Shown here: positions 49,371 to 59,173 of the stretch, piece by piece
Layout of the letters: every line of letters begins with the position of its first letter
Position numbering within the stretch: the stretch's first letter is position 1
NCBI RefSeq assembly: GCF_029589055.1
Contig: NZ_JARQZP010000003.1
Span: 930,001-994,000 of the forward strand
Length of the DNA stretch: 64,000 nucleotides
Origin: Vibrio hannami
GTDB lineage: Bacteria > Pseudomonadota > Gammaproteobacteria > Enterobacterales > Vibrionaceae
Direction: 5' to 3'
The notes under the pieces: generated by a model
What the model was told of the DNA's origin: nothing
Seen by the model: only the letters and a program-made list of their open reading frames with translations
The model's database searches: none
Position numbers and translations under genes: made by a program

Positions 49371-49402
49371 AATAGAGATATACTGTTTGGTATATCTCTA
49401 TT
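49371..49402 (+). terminator. Terminator or attenuator before the second IIB gene
   Basis: A 13-base arm AATAGAGATATAC pairs with GTATATCTCTATT across TGTTTG, followed by TTATTTT. It ends 14 bases before the IIB gene, so it may attenuate rather than fully stop transcription. Confidence 0.7.
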
Positions 49403-49416
49403 TTATTTTGGTTCAA

Positions 49417-49752
49417 ATGAATATAGTCGCAGTTACAGCATGTATAAGTGGTGTCGCACATACCTATATGGCGGCAGAAGCAATCGAAAAATATTGCAAT
49501 AAACACGGTATAAAAATCGTGGTTGAAACTCAGGGAGCATTGGGGCTGGAAAACGGTCTGAATTCTGAGCAAATTGAACAGGCTGACGTAGCCATAATCG
49601 TTGCCGATATCAATATCGAAGGTATCGAACGCTTTGAGAATACCAGACAGATAAAAGCAAATATCTCCACCTTTTTAAGACACCCTCAAGAGATATTCGA
49701 CTTATTAGACCGTGTATATAACTCACCACCTAAAACGGTAATAGAGGTATAA
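49417..49752 (+). CDS. frwD: PTS fructose-like enzyme IIB (FrwD-like)
   Basis: A second IIB phosphocarrier of 111 residues (E. coli FrwD is about 113). It starts at ATG 49417; upstream codons to 49387 read through a hairpin and are not family-like. The active cysteine lies in VTACISGVAHTYMAAEAI, where FrwB has CPS. It resembles FrwB at the N-terminus but differs in the second half. It may be a regulatory or alternative carrier. Last gene of the cluster. Confidence 0.9.
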   Translation: MNIVAVTACISGVAHTYMAAEAIEKYCNKHGIKIVVETQGALGLENGLNSEQIEQADVAIIVADINIEGIERFENTRQIKANISTFLRHPQEIFDLLDRVYNSPPKTVIEV

Positions 49753-49914
49753 CCTGCTTGGGGGCAACTTCAATATATGCCCCCCTCTAAACTTCCGCGA
49801 CTGTTCATCCCTTGAGCAGAATTCCAATACATGATCACGGTCATACCTGATAAATCATAGTCTGCTACGTTTGAATATAAGCTCTAATAATATTTACTAT
49901 CAAACGGTTGGCTT

Positions 49915-51864
49915 ATGTTCAAAAATTTAAGACTAGGATTGAAAATTGGGCTGGGGTTCGGTGTAGTACTGCTATTGCTCTCTATCGTTCTCGGAATCAG
50001 CATCTCAGCACTAAATAAAACCGACAACGGCATCACTCAGTACAGAGATCTTGCAAACGCTACCAATCTATCGGGAGAACTTCAGGCCAACATGCTGATG
50101 GTTCAGACAAGCGTAAAAGACTACCTCATCAGCAAAAGCTCCGATGACCTCGAACAATATCAAAACTACCTGACCAAAATGCAGGGTTTTCTGGATAATG
50201 CAAGAGCAGAGATAAGTGAACCCAAAAGAGCCGAACGCATCACTAATATGAGCAAGGCAATTGATACATACAAACAAGGGTTCTCCAAAGTCGTAGACAT
50301 CGTCAACGAAACAAATCGAGTTCACGATGAAGAGCTGGTTCCTTATGGTGAAGAGATGAGTGTAGCCATCGCTGATCTTGTTGAAACGGCATTTGACGAT
50401 GAAAGCAGTGATGTTGCATATTACTCTGCTTTAGTTCAGGAGAGAATGTTGTTAGGCCGGATATATAGTGTGAAGTTTCTCCAGACAAACTCAGAAAGTG
50501 ATTTTGTCGTTGCCATCAAGTTTATTGAAACCGCTATTAACCATCAGGTAGATGAACTTAATCAATACATAAATAATGGTGACTACAGAGAATTACTGGA
50601 AGAGTTTAACAATGCCCGTTCTGCATATATTGAAAATATTAACTTGATCCATAACCTTATTATTGAACGCAACCAGATTATTGAAGGCACCCTCAATTTC
50701 ACTGGTGTGGAAGTGGCTTCGACTCTGGAACAGATTAAACTTTCTGTAATGCAGGAACAAAATTTACTCGGCCCTGAGCTGAAAAAGAACACGGATAATA
50801 GCATCAACCTAACTCTACTGCTTTCCTTCTCAGCAATTTTACTTGGTATTATCGCTGCTTACACGCTAACAATAAACATCACTCGTCCCCTTCACAGGGC
50901 CGTAACCGCCGCAAATCAACTATCCAATGGTGATTTAACCGTACACGTAGAAACCACAAGGAAGGATGAAACGGGTTTACTGCTAAAAGCGATACAAAAC
51001 ACAGCAACAAACCTAAAGGGTATGATCTCTACTATATCAGGAGCAAGCTCGAACCTATCTTCAGCTTATGATGAACTGGCGGTGGTTACAGAGCAAACAC
51101 AGGAAGGAATTGTCGGTCAGGAAGCGGAAACTGATATGGTCGCAACCGCTATGAATGAAATGTCAGTCACTGTGCATGAGGTAGCTGATAACGCAAGCAA
51201 AGCTGCTGAGGCTGCGAACCAGGCAGATACACAAGCAAAGTCCGGCTCTGTGGTTGTTGGCCAAACCATCAACTCGATTAACTCTCTTTCTGATTCCGTA
51301 CACTTGTCATCAGAGAAGTTATCTGAAGTAGAACAAGAAGTAGCCAATATAAGTTCAATTCTAGATGTGATCCGAGGTATTGCTGACCAAACCAATCTTC
51401 TCGCTCTGAATGCAGCAATTGAAGCAGCAAGAGCTGGCGAACAAGGCAGAGGTTTTGCCGTTGTTGCTGATGAAGTTCGCACCCTTGCGTCAAGAACACA
51501 GGGATCGACACAAGAGATTCAGGACCTTATTGAACAGCTTCAAACGGGGACTAAAGCTACCGTTCAAGCTATGAGTCGGGGTCGTCAGCAAGCAGACGAC
51601 TGTGTAAAGCAGGCTGCACAAGCTGGTGATGCTTTAAATGCAATCACCAAAGCAATCGGTATTATCAACGACATGAATATGCAGATAGCCAGCGCATCTG
51701 AGCAACAAAGTTCCGTTGCGGAAAGTATCAACATGAATGTGATAAATGTGAAAAGCATTGCTGAACAAAACACCGTTGCATCCAACCAGACCTTAAGCTC
51801 TAGCAACGAAATTGATAAACTAGCAACTCAGTTGAAAATGCTTGTCACTCAGTTCAAAGTCTAA
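49915..51864 (+). CDS. Methyl-accepting chemotaxis protein (HBM-like sensor)
   Basis: A 649-residue chemoreceptor. TM1 is at about residues 12-32, a long helical periplasmic domain (about 35-270) resembles the helical bimodular (HBM) type, TM2 is at about 300-322, then HAMP ([22 protein letters not shown]) and the methyl-accepting coiled coil with [21 protein letters not shown] domains in other bacteria bind organic acids; the ligand here is unknown. No C-terminal pentapeptide. Followed by a terminator. Confidence 0.93.
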   Translation: MFKNLRLGLKIGLGFGVVLLLLSIVLGISISALNKTDNGITQYRDLANATNLSGELQANMLMVQTSVKDYLISKSSDDLEQYQNYLTKMQGFLDNARAEISEPKRAERITNMSKAIDTYKQGFSKVVDIVNETNRVHDEELVPYGEEMSVAIADLVETAFDDESSDVAYYSALVQERMLLGRIYSVKFLQTNSESDFVVAIKFIETAINHQVDELNQYINNGDYRELLEEFNNARSAYIENINLIHNLIIERNQIIEGTLNFTGVEVASTLEQIKLSVMQEQNLLGPELKKNTDNSINLTLLLSFSAILLGIIAAYTLTINITRPLHRAVTAANQLSNGDLTVHVETTRKDETGLLLKAIQNTATNLKGMISTISGASSNLSSAYDELAVVTEQTQEGIVGQEAETDMVATAMNEMSVTVHEVADNASKAAEAANQADTQAKSGSVVVGQTINSINSLSDSVHLSSEKLSEVEQEVANISSILDVIRGIADQTNLLALNAAIEAARAGEQGRGFAVVADEVRTLASRTQGSTQEIQDLIEQLQTGTKATVQAMSRGRQQADDCVKQAAQAGDALNAITKAIGIINDMNMQIASASEQQSSVAESINMNVINVKSIAEQNTVASNQTLSSSNEIDKLATQLKMLVTQFKV

Positions 51865-51879
51865 AGTTTTGAATAGGCG

Positions 51880-51912
51880 AAAGGCGAATCGACTGCTACG
51901 ATTCGCTTTTTG
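51880..51912 (+). terminator. Intrinsic terminator after the HBM-type chemoreceptor
   Basis: GCGAATCG / CGATTCGC stem with a seven-base loop, then TTTTT. Confidence 0.88.
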
Positions 51913-52122
51913 CTAAGAATGAGAGCCAAACAACAATCTGTAAACATTTATATCTATTGTTTATGTGCCTAACCATGTTATAAATTTATGGATTAGATTC
52001 TGACACCAGCGCGTTATCCATCTTTCTAAATTTCTTGTACGCGAATTGTCCACTGGTTACTTTGTCACATATATCACAAAGATAATGGTGGAGTTAGTAT
52101 TAATATAGGACAGCCAGTTTTA

Positions 52123-53688
52123 ATGAAGTTGTTAGCATTGTCCCTGATCCTCGTCGGACTTGTGTGGTTAGCACTCAGCTTAAAACCCACCAGGAAGATT
52201 CTTAACAGTACTCAGAAAAGTGGCTGGAAATTCCTCTTATTTCTTATTGGCTGTTTTCTGGTGGCCTATATAGAAGCTTTTATATTTATCTTCTCGTCTG
52301 AAGAATTTATCAGTGCATACCTAGGGCTAGGTTTCTTATTAGTAGGAGGAGCCGCTTTTGTGTTTGTCGTGACACATTACTCCTTAAATAGCCTAATGGA
52401 TCAGGAATACCAGGCCTCGCACGATCGTCTCACTAATCTTAAAAACCGTCATTCTTTCAACAAGTCTATTGCCCTAATGACGCAGAATGAAAAGCCATTC
52501 TACATAATGTTGATAGACTTGAATGATTTTAAGCATTTTAACGATGCTTTTGGTTATCCATTCGGAGACGAACTACTAAAGAAAATTGCTCAGTACCTAT
52601 CAACGTCCCTCCCTACTGACTGCCTGTTGTTTCGTGTCGGAGCCGATGAGTTCGCTGTGCTGGGTAACAAACATCAGGCAAATGACATCACTAACGATGT
52701 TAACGCCCTACTTGAACCATTTGAGCAGCCAATCGCGATCGGTAACCAATATTTAAGAGTGGGAGCCAGTATTGGCGTTACCGTATTCCCCAATTTCGGT
52801 AACGATATAGACGAACTAATCCAGCAGGCAGAACAGGCACTTGATGCATCGAAAACTGGTAGAAACCAGTGGCGAATGTACTCTGAAGAACTAAACAGAA
52901 ACGCAGCTGAACACCTGGCAATTGCGAATAAGCTTCAACGTGCTTTAGATAATCATGAGTTTGAACTCTATTATCAACCGTTGATCAATGCCGCCGACCA
53001 CTCACTACACGGTGCTGAAGTGCTTATACGCTGGCAGCAAAAAAATGGAAGCTTTATTCCACCTGACCTTTTCATTCCTATTGCAGAACAAAGCACACTA
53101 ATACACGACATTACCTGCTGGGTGATTGACCAGGCTATTAATGATTTGCAAATTCTCGATCAAAATGGATTCTCTGGCAATTTGCACATTAACCTGTCTG
53201 TAAAAGACTTGCACAGCCAATCTCTGTTAACCTGCTTAGATGAAACAATCATAAAGCAAACTTCAGCGCCTCACCGGATAACGCTTGAAGTAACCGAAAG
53301 CGCTATGATGACAGACATCAAAACCGCAACTCAAAATATGGCGCAACTATCCGAATTAGGATTTGCGTTTAGTCTCGACGATTTTGGTACGGGTTTTTCA
53401 TCTTTTCCTCTGCTCAGAGATCTTCCTCTCAATCAAATCAAAATCGATCGTTCTTTTGTCAAAGATATGGCAACAAATGAGGCGAATCATTCTATCGTCA
53501 AATCCATGCTTTATCTGGCAAAGTCTCTCAACTGCTCAGCGGTTGCAGAAGGAGTCGAAGATAGACACACCGCCGACATGCTAAATACCATGAAATGTGA
53601 TTATTTACAGGGATACTGCTTTAGTAAACCTCTTCCATTAAGTGAATTTCAGTTGTGGTACGACGCAACTAAACAGGATAAAAGTTAG
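52123..53688 (+). CDS. Membrane GGDEF-EAL cyclic-di-GMP protein
   Basis: A 521-residue protein with two or three N-terminal membrane segments (about 1-20, 32-58 and 66-88), a GGDEF domain (about 95-250) and an EAL domain (about 265-515). The cyclase signature is GADEF rather than GGDEF (RVGADEFAVLG), and no RxxD inhibitory site precedes it, so cyclase activity is doubtful. The EAL domain keeps EVLIRW, HINLSVKD, VTESAM, LDDFGTGFSS, IKIDRSF and AEGVED, so phosphodiesterase activity is likely. It may turn over c-di-GMP to modulate motility. Confidence 0.92.
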   Translation: MKLLALSLILVGLVWLALSLKPTRKILNSTQKSGWKFLLFLIGCFLVAYIEAFIFIFSSEEFISAYLGLGFLLVGGAAFVFVVTHYSLNSLMDQEYQASHDRLTNLKNRHSFNKSIALMTQNEKPFYIMLIDLNDFKHFNDAFGYPFGDELLKKIAQYLSTSLPTDCLLFRVGADEFAVLGNKHQANDITNDVNALLEPFEQPIAIGNQYLRVGASIGVTVFPNFGNDIDELIQQAEQALDASKTGRNQWRMYSEELNRNAAEHLAIANKLQRALDNHEFELYYQPLINAADHSLHGAEVLIRWQQKNGSFIPPDLFIPIAEQSTLIHDITCWVIDQAINDLQILDQNGFSGNLHINLSVKDLHSQSLLTCLDETIIKQTSAPHRITLEVTESAMMTDIKTATQNMAQLSELGFAFSLDDFGTGFSSFPLLRDLPLNQIKIDRSFVKDMATNEANHSIVKSMLYLAKSLNCSAVAEGVEDRHTADMLNTMKCDYLQGYCFSKPLPLSEFQLWYDATKQDKS

Positions 53689-53969
53689 TTTAGATAAAGG
53701 CTCAGGGGCGGTTTTTACTTTCAAATGTACTATCGTGAACGCCTTCTTAAATTTTGTGTGAAACATTCATTTGCTGAGCAAAAAACGCATATTAAGTACT
53801 AATTCATGAAATTAATGTCAGATTCATGAATATTTCATAATTCCTGTGACCTCGTCTACGCAATTTCAATATCAGCTCATAAGAATCGCACATTTTTTGT
53901 ACTACAGACAGCAGAGCTCGGATCCTTCAGCTAGAATAGATGATAGTGTAAATAAGTGGGAGTGAGTTT

Positions 53970-54173
53970 ATGTGCAGAGAGCAGATCAAAGAAGCACTGG
54001 ACAAGATCATCTATTTGACAGAGTGTGAACCCGTCAAGTTAACCGTTACTAGTATGATACCTGACGATGTGAGAGTAACGTATACAGATGATGAAGAGTT
54101 CCAGGTTGAGTACATGTACAGTAATGGAGAACTATTTTTGTTAGACGAGGGATCTCAGTCTCTGATGAAGTAA
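53970..54173 (+). CDS. Small acidic hypothetical protein
   Basis: A 67-residue soluble, acidic protein starting MCREQIKEALDKIIYLTE after GGGAGTG. Two cysteines are present (2 and 19). No family recognised; it may be conserved in vibrios. It precedes a convergent binding-protein gene. Confidence 0.6.
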   Translation: MCREQIKEALDKIIYLTECEPVKLTVTSMIPDDVRVTYTDDEEFQVEYMYSNGELFLLDEGSQSLMK

Positions 54174-54174
54174 A

Positions 54175-54206
54175 TATACTCAGTGACCTTCAAAACGCAG
54201 CTTCAG
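54175..54206. repeat. Diverged left half of the palindromic repeat
   Basis: TATACTCAGTGACCTTCAAA, followed by a GCAG core, resembles the left half of the 8005-8065 element, at the 3' junction of two convergent genes. Confidence 0.4.
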
Positions 54207-54213
54207 CGAGAAT

Positions 54214-55185
54214 TTATTCTAAGAGTTCCGATTCATTCAGTATATTAGGGGGTAAACTGATCCCCCACTTTTCTAATTGGCTCTTACTAAACAAAAACCG
54301 CCCTTGCCCGCCGATCATTGGCCTTGCCTGTGTGCGTTTACCGTCCAGCATCTGCAGTGCTATCTCAGCAGCCAGCTTCCCTTCTTCGTAACCAAATATT
54401 ACATAACCACCTATATTTTTAGTCATTCCCACAGAAAAATCCCAAAAACCAAAAGGTGGCAATGGAGTATGAGTACTGGTCCATTCAATTACATCTTCTG
54501 GATCAACATACTGACCATTCGAATCAGTAAGTGTGTGATATAGCCCCACAATAATCGCGTCATATCCATTCTTTTCTGATTCCAGTACAACCTGTTGCCA
54601 GCGATGAAAACTACCGATGAACTCCAGATCAATTTGAGTTCCTGCGATTATTATAGAATCATTCCCATAAAAGGAGTCTGCTTTGATAACTTTACTGGTC
54701 TCTTTTGAATCAAACAGTATAAGAAGCCGATCAACTGACATAAACTTCTTAAGCATTAGTATTGATCGGAACAATAGCGGTCGCTCAATCACACCCGAGA
54801 AGTTAGCCGCATCTGCTACACCATATTTTCTCGGATTTGCGTTGATACCCAGGTAAACCACAGGAGTGGATGTGTTCAGAAATCTGGGTCCCAGGAACTT
54901 AAGAGCATTATCATCCGCGAGAATAACCAAATCCGGACGGAGCTGTTGGTATTTTTCCCAGGCCTTATCTGCCTGAGCCTGAAACATGGATTCTGGCAAG
55001 CGTTTAGTGTCCATCTGAAAGTAAATCAGTTGGTGTTCACTAGCTAATACCTCTTCAAGCCCTTTCTTATAACTCTTATCCCAAAGATACTCGGCATGAT
55101 AACTCTCAACCACATACACGACCTCTGAGTGAGCGAAGAAACTTACAAACGCCATTAAGCACGTCAGCAATACACTTCTGTTCAT
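54214..55185 (-). CDS. Periplasmic ABC-type substrate-binding protein
   Basis: A 323-residue exported protein with a Sec signal (LLTCLMAFVSFFAHS) and an ABC_sub_bind-like (PF04392 type) two-domain fold: YVVESYHAEYLWDKSYKKGL, DLVILADDNALKFLG, TPVVYLGINANPRKYG and IFGYEEGKLAAEIALQML. No permease or ATPase neighbours it, but a chemoreceptor gene is divergent from it, so it may act as a periplasmic sensor rather than in transport. Ligand unknown. Confidence 0.82.
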   Translation of the reverse strand: MNRSVLLTCLMAFVSFFAHSEVVYVVESYHAEYLWDKSYKKGLEEVLASEHQLIYFQMDTKRLPESMFQAQADKAWEKYQQLRPDLVILADDNALKFLGPRFLNTSTPVVYLGINANPRKYGVADAANFSGVIERPLLFRSILMLKKFMSVDRLLILFDSKETSKVIKADSFYGNDSIIIAGTQIDLEFIGSFHRWQQVVLESEKNGYDAIIVGLYHTLTDSNGQYVDPEDVIEWTSTHTPLPPFGFWDFSVGMTKNIGGYVIFGYEEGKLAAEIALQMLDGKRTQARPMIGGQGRFLFSKSQLEKWGISLPPNILNESELLE

Positions 55186-55360
55186 TTGCAGTCCTCCCCC
55201 TTGTTTAAGGTTAGTTGCAAAATCTGTTTCCCGCTATTTTCTGACCTTTACAGTTTGTAACAATATCAATTTCTATGAGTGAGCTTTAAATTATATAAAT
55301 AGAACTTATAAAAATATTAGTACGTTTAAATCGTGCTCTTAATATCTCAGATGTAAAAAT

Positions 55361-56992
55361 ATGAATAAATCTATATCAAGTAAAATTAATGCTTCGCTGT
55401 ACTTCGTACTTTTCTTAGCAGTTCTATCCGCCGTAGCGGTTATATATCAAGGGGAAAGGCAAAAGTCTCTGAATATACTGCTTAATGAAAATGTTCAGCC
55501 TGTTTATGATGGCCTGGAGGACGCTTACCGGGATTTATATCAGGTCAAGGTTGCTGCATTCGGCATTGCTCATGCCAATGGTGACCCAGAAGAAATAAAA
55601 CGCCATAAAAAAGAATTTGAGTTTAATGGTTATAAAGCTGGCCCAAGAATGGAAAAAGTGGCTTTACTTTTTGATCTTGAATTATTGCCAAGCAATAAAG
55701 TTTACGAATTAAATCAATTGATTAAATCGACGTCAAAATGGGTATCCTTATACGAGCCTATGTTTAATGATCCATCGATCGCAAACCGATATTATCAGGA
55801 TAACCGAAATGAACTTGATGCCCAGTTTACCGTTATTCGAAAACAACTTGTCACTATCCGAAACTTAATAGAAGAAAAACAGTTAAATTTGAGGACGGCC
55901 GTTTCAGATTCCATCAATATTACCGAACAAATTATCTCGATTACATCTGCCGCAATTGCCATTGGCGTACTCTTTTGCATATTGGTAGCAAAACGTTATG
56001 TCATTACACCAATAAAAGAGATAGAACAGACAATGGCAGATATAGCACAGGGAGAAGGCGACCTATCGAAACGTATTGAGATCCGTAACCACGATGAACT
56101 GGGGGCATTAGCGAACTCATTTAATAGCTTCGTAAGCAAAATTCATAAAACTGTAGAAGATGTTATTACCTCAGCCAGCACAGTTCGCAATGAAATGGAC
56201 AACATAAAAAGCCTGACTCGACAGATGTCAACGTTTAGTAACGCCCAGCAGCAAGAATGCGAGTCCGTCTCTACTGCAGTCAACGAGATGGAGATAACCA
56301 GCACAACCGTCAGTCATAGAGCAACCGAAGCCGCAAATGTGAGTGAAAGCGCTAATAACGAAGTTATTCAAACCAATCAAACGGTCGGACAAACCGCAAG
56401 TTCAGTCAAAGCGTTGTCATCCAGTATTCAAAACGCCAGTGAAGTCATTCATAACCTCGATACTGATGTAGACAGTATTGTTACTGTTCTGGATGTTATC
56501 CGCGATATAGCCGATCAAACCAACCTACTTGCTTTAAATGCTGCAATAGAAGCGGCTCGTGCGGGTGAACAAGGGAGAGGTTTTGCCGTTGTGGCTGATG
56601 AAGTTCGCTCACTAGCAAGCCGTACCCAGCATAGTACAGGTGAAATCCAATCGATGATTGAGAAACTTCAGTCTGGAGCTAAACAGGCTGTAAATGTAAT
56701 GATTGAAAGCAAGAACAGTAGCGAAAACGCGATACAGATGACCAACCGCGCAACAGAATCTCTAGAGGTAATTCGTGGTGCAATTGAGCAAATAGACCAG
56801 ATGAACACTGAAATTGTTACAGCAGCCACTCAGCAACTGCATGTAAGCAACGACGTAAATACCAATGTTAAGCATATTACCGATAATAGTCATCAAATGG
56901 TTCAAATGGTAAGTAGCGCAGATCAGGCCTGCTATAGCTTATCTGTACAGTGCCAGAAACTTGATGATCTGGTCGCTGAGTTTAAGGTCTGA
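55361..56992 (+). CDS. Methyl-accepting chemotaxis protein
   Basis: A 543-residue chemoreceptor. TM1 is at about residues 8-28, a short helical periplasmic domain follows (about 30-185), TM2 is at about 190-212, then HAMP ([26 protein letters not shown]) and the signalling domain with [18 protein letters not shown]. The sensor has about 155 residues, as in four-helix-bundle receptors. Divergent from the periplasmic binding-protein gene, which could present a ligand to it. Confidence 0.93.
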   Translation: MNKSISSKINASLYFVLFLAVLSAVAVIYQGERQKSLNILLNENVQPVYDGLEDAYRDLYQVKVAAFGIAHANGDPEEIKRHKKEFEFNGYKAGPRMEKVALLFDLELLPSNKVYELNQLIKSTSKWVSLYEPMFNDPSIANRYYQDNRNELDAQFTVIRKQLVTIRNLIEEKQLNLRTAVSDSINITEQIISITSAAIAIGVLFCILVAKRYVITPIKEIEQTMADIAQGEGDLSKRIEIRNHDELGALANSFNSFVSKIHKTVEDVITSASTVRNEMDNIKSLTRQMSTFSNAQQQECESVSTAVNEMEITSTTVSHRATEAANVSESANNEVIQTNQTVGQTASSVKALSSSIQNASEVIHNLDTDVDSIVTVLDVIRDIADQTNLLALNAAIEAARAGEQGRGFAVVADEVRSLASRTQHSTGEIQSMIEKLQSGAKQAVNVMIESKNSSENAIQMTNRATESLEVIRGAIEQIDQMNTEIVTAATQQLHVSNDVNTNVKHITDNSHQMVQMVSSADQACYSLSVQCQKLDDLVAEFKV

Positions 56993-57024
56993 TCTTGTGC
57001 ATCTAAAGGAGACGTATTGTGTAT

Positions 57025-57053
57025 CAGTAACTCCGGCGAGGCCGGAGTTACTG
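57025..57053. terminator. Hairpin between convergent chemoreceptor and azlD genes
   Basis: CAGTAACTCCGGC / GCCGGAGTTACTG, a 13-base perfect stem with a short loop. The T tract is weak; it probably serves both strands. Confidence 0.7.
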
Positions 57054-57059
57054 CATATT

Positions 57060-57392
57060 TCAACTTTGAGTTATGGCTGGAAACAAAACCAGATTTAACA
57101 ATAAAAACAGAGCCATACTAACCACGATAGACAGTAATAGGTTTTTTGTTTTAAACATAACTAACGCCGCCACCAGTGCTGCGATAAGGTAAGGATTATC
57201 GATTCCAATCCAGGCTTCACCATCAGGAGCAAATACAATCGGCCCACAAATGGCGGTTAATACCGCTGGACTGGAATAACTTAAAAAGCGTCTCATACCA
57301 TAAGATAGTTTTACAGGGACACTCGGCTCTAGAAACAGATAACGGCTAAGAAACACAACTAGAGTCATCAGGATAATTGAAATTGCTGTCAC
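57060..57392 (-). CDS. azlD: AzlD-type branched-chain amino acid exporter subunit
   Basis: A 110-residue membrane protein with four hydrophobic segments and the AzlD-like arrangement (SYGMRRFLSYSSPAVLTAI, NPYLIAALVAALVMFKTKN). It would pair with AzlC to export branched-chain amino acids or analogues. Its start overlaps the azlC stop by four bases, implying translational coupling. Confidence 0.88.
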   Translation of the reverse strand: MTAISIILMTLVVFLSRYLFLEPSVPVKLSYGMRRFLSYSSPAVLTAICGPIVFAPDGEAWIGIDNPYLIAALVAALVMFKTKNLLLSIVVSMALFLLLNLVLFPAITQS

Positions 57393-58129
57393 GCTTTTTC
57401 CTCCAATATCTTGTCCATTTTGCTATTCCTTCTGTTTATCATCGTTTCACACCAATAGCCGGATATCATACCCGCCAACGACGCAAACATAAGCGCACCA
57501 TCAACCTGTAAAATGTACAGTACCACTGACAAAACTAATGACACTAACACTGTAACGACAACTGGCAGGGATTTAACCAGAGGAAGAACAAGCGCAATAA
57601 ACATTGCTGCAACAGCAAAATCTAGTCCTAGTTCATTCATTGAAGGGATGTAGCTCCCTGCCACAATGCCAACCAGACTGGCGAGGTTCCATATAACATA
57701 AAACCCACCGCCAACACCCGCTGCATACCAACGATTAAACGCTTTGTCCGATTGACTATTACAAATAGCAAACAGTTCATCTGTCAGCCAAAATCCAATC
57801 AACAACCTCCATCGAACAGGCAGTTTTTTTACTTTTTCTCGCATAGAAACACTGTATAAAAAATGGCGAGAAGTGATAAAAAAAGTCGTGAGAAGCATGG
57901 CTCCTAATCCTACTCCTGCTTTAAACATGCCCGCCGCGACCAGTTGAGCCGATCCCGCAAACAAAATAGCCGACATCGCCTGGGCTTCTAGTGGGGATAG
58001 ACCTGCATCAATTGCATAGGAACCAGCAAGGATTCCCCAGGGAATAACGGCGATACTCAAAGGCATTACAGCTAACACTCCTTTCATTAGCTGTCGGCCA
58101 GGAGAGCTATCTATAGGTTTTGTACTCAT
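57389..58129 (-). CDS. azlC: AzlC family exporter subunit
   Basis: A 246-residue inner-membrane protein with about seven hydrophobic segments. MPLSIAVIPWGILAGSYAIDAGLSPLEAQAMSAILFAGSAQL is the AzlC N-terminal region. The azlC-azlD pair and the upstream AraC gene in the same direction suggest a regulated export module. Confidence 0.92.
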   Translation of the reverse strand: MSTKPIDSSPGRQLMKGVLAVMPLSIAVIPWGILAGSYAIDAGLSPLEAQAMSAILFAGSAQLVAAGMFKAGVGLGAMLLTTFFITSRHFLYSVSMREKVKKLPVRWRLLIGFWLTDELFAICNSQSDKAFNRWYAAGVGGGFYVIWNLASLVGIVAGSYIPSMNELGLDFAVAAMFIALVLPLVKSLPVVVTVLVSLVLSVVLYILQVDGALMFASLAGMISGYWCETMINRRNSKMDKILEEKA

Positions 58130-58206
58130 TGTTTCCTCACAATGTTTTTTATTTAAGTCTATTGCTAATAATGAGTGTGTGATTGTACTTTCTTGCTCGG
58201 CTTTAC

Positions 58207-59040
58207 CTAGAGCATCTTTACGTACTGACCAGGAGTATATCCATTGGCCTTTTTAAAATGACGATGAAAATGGCTTTGGTCATGAAAACCACACTCCTGA
58301 GCAGTATCAGATATAGTGTGTCCTTGCTTGAGTAACTTTCTTGCCAATCTTAATCGAGCCTGAATCTGATAAGCATGAGGTGGAAGACCAAATTCCTTCT
58401 GGAATGAACGAACCAGATGAAAAGGGCTAATCGCCGCCAGATTAGCCAGATCTCCTAGTGATACATCGGCCTGAGGGAAATCATCTAAAAACTCTTTAAC
58501 CAGCCTTAGCTGCCTTTGAGCCTTATGCTCATCAATCGCCTGTATTCGGGACTTTCCATGCTTTGCAATCAACTTAACCAGAGCACCATAGATAAGCGTC
58601 TCTCTAAGCAGGCGGTTGTCAGAATTTTCTATGGAACTGAAGACCAATCTTAGCTGGTTGGCAAGCTCAGGGTCTGAGACCACCGCACTTGGGAAATATG
58701 GCGCTCCATATCCACCTAAGCTCAACTCATTGGTCAGCTTTTCAAGTTGTTCAGGCACCGGATACATAGCCCGATACGCCCAACCACCCTCTGTAGCTGA
58801 ATGGCCACTATGGACTTCATCAGCGTTGACCAGAATAATAGTGTCCTGAGGGGCAATGTGGTGTCCTCCAGTTCGATAGAACCGCTGAGCACCATTTTCG
58901 ATGACACCTATTGTGTAGCCTTCATGGCTATGACGGGAAAAGTTCTGGGTTTCATATTCAGCATCAAGGATTTCCAACCCACCCAGTTCCTGAGTGATTT
59001 TGTAATCTGCTTTTTCCTTGCGTTTTTTCTTGTCTGCCAT
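58207..59040 (-). CDS. AraC-family regulator beside azlCD
   Basis: A 277-residue regulator: N-terminal cupin sensor (HSHEGYTIGVIENGAQRFYRTGG, DEVHSGHSA) and C-terminal AraC domain with both helix-turn-helices (VSLGDLANLAAISPFHLVRSFQKEFG; HTISDTAQECGFHDQSHFHRHFKK). This type typically controls an adjacent AzlCD-like exporter. It is intact, unlike the AraC gene at 6064. The basic N-terminus (MADKKKRKEK) is unusual. Confidence 0.92.
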   Translation of the reverse strand: MADKKKRKEKADYKITQELGGLEILDAEYETQNFSRHSHEGYTIGVIENGAQRFYRTGGHHIAPQDTIILVNADEVHSGHSATEGGWAYRAMYPVPEQLEKLTNELSLGGYGAPYFPSAVVSDPELANQLRLVFSSIENSDNRLLRETLIYGALVKLIAKHGKSRIQAIDEHKAQRQLRLVKEFLDDFPQADVSLGDLANLAAISPFHLVRSFQKEFGLPPHAYQIQARLRLARKLLKQGHTISDTAQECGFHDQSHFHRHFKKANGYTPGQYVKML

Positions 59041-59124
59041 GTACGCTCTGTAGATACCGAATAGTGTTTCATCAAGTCTAGCCTACACCCAATCCAATTT
59101 TTTGTACAAAATTGCGCATTCAAC

Positions 59125-59153
59125 AAAAAGGGAGCTCTATCTGAGCTCCCTTT
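59125..59153 (-). terminator. Terminator after the flavoprotein gene
   Basis: On the minus strand AAAGGGAGCTC, loop, GAGCTCCCTTTTT. It ends the ferric-reductase/ferredoxin/flavoprotein operon. Confidence 0.88.
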
Positions 59154-59173
59154 AGGTTTGTTGTTAACGCTAA

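Noticed and set aside
57025..57053. Riboswitch for azlCD
   Set aside because: The hairpin lies at the 3' ends of two convergent genes, not upstream of azlCD, and has no aptamer-like structure.
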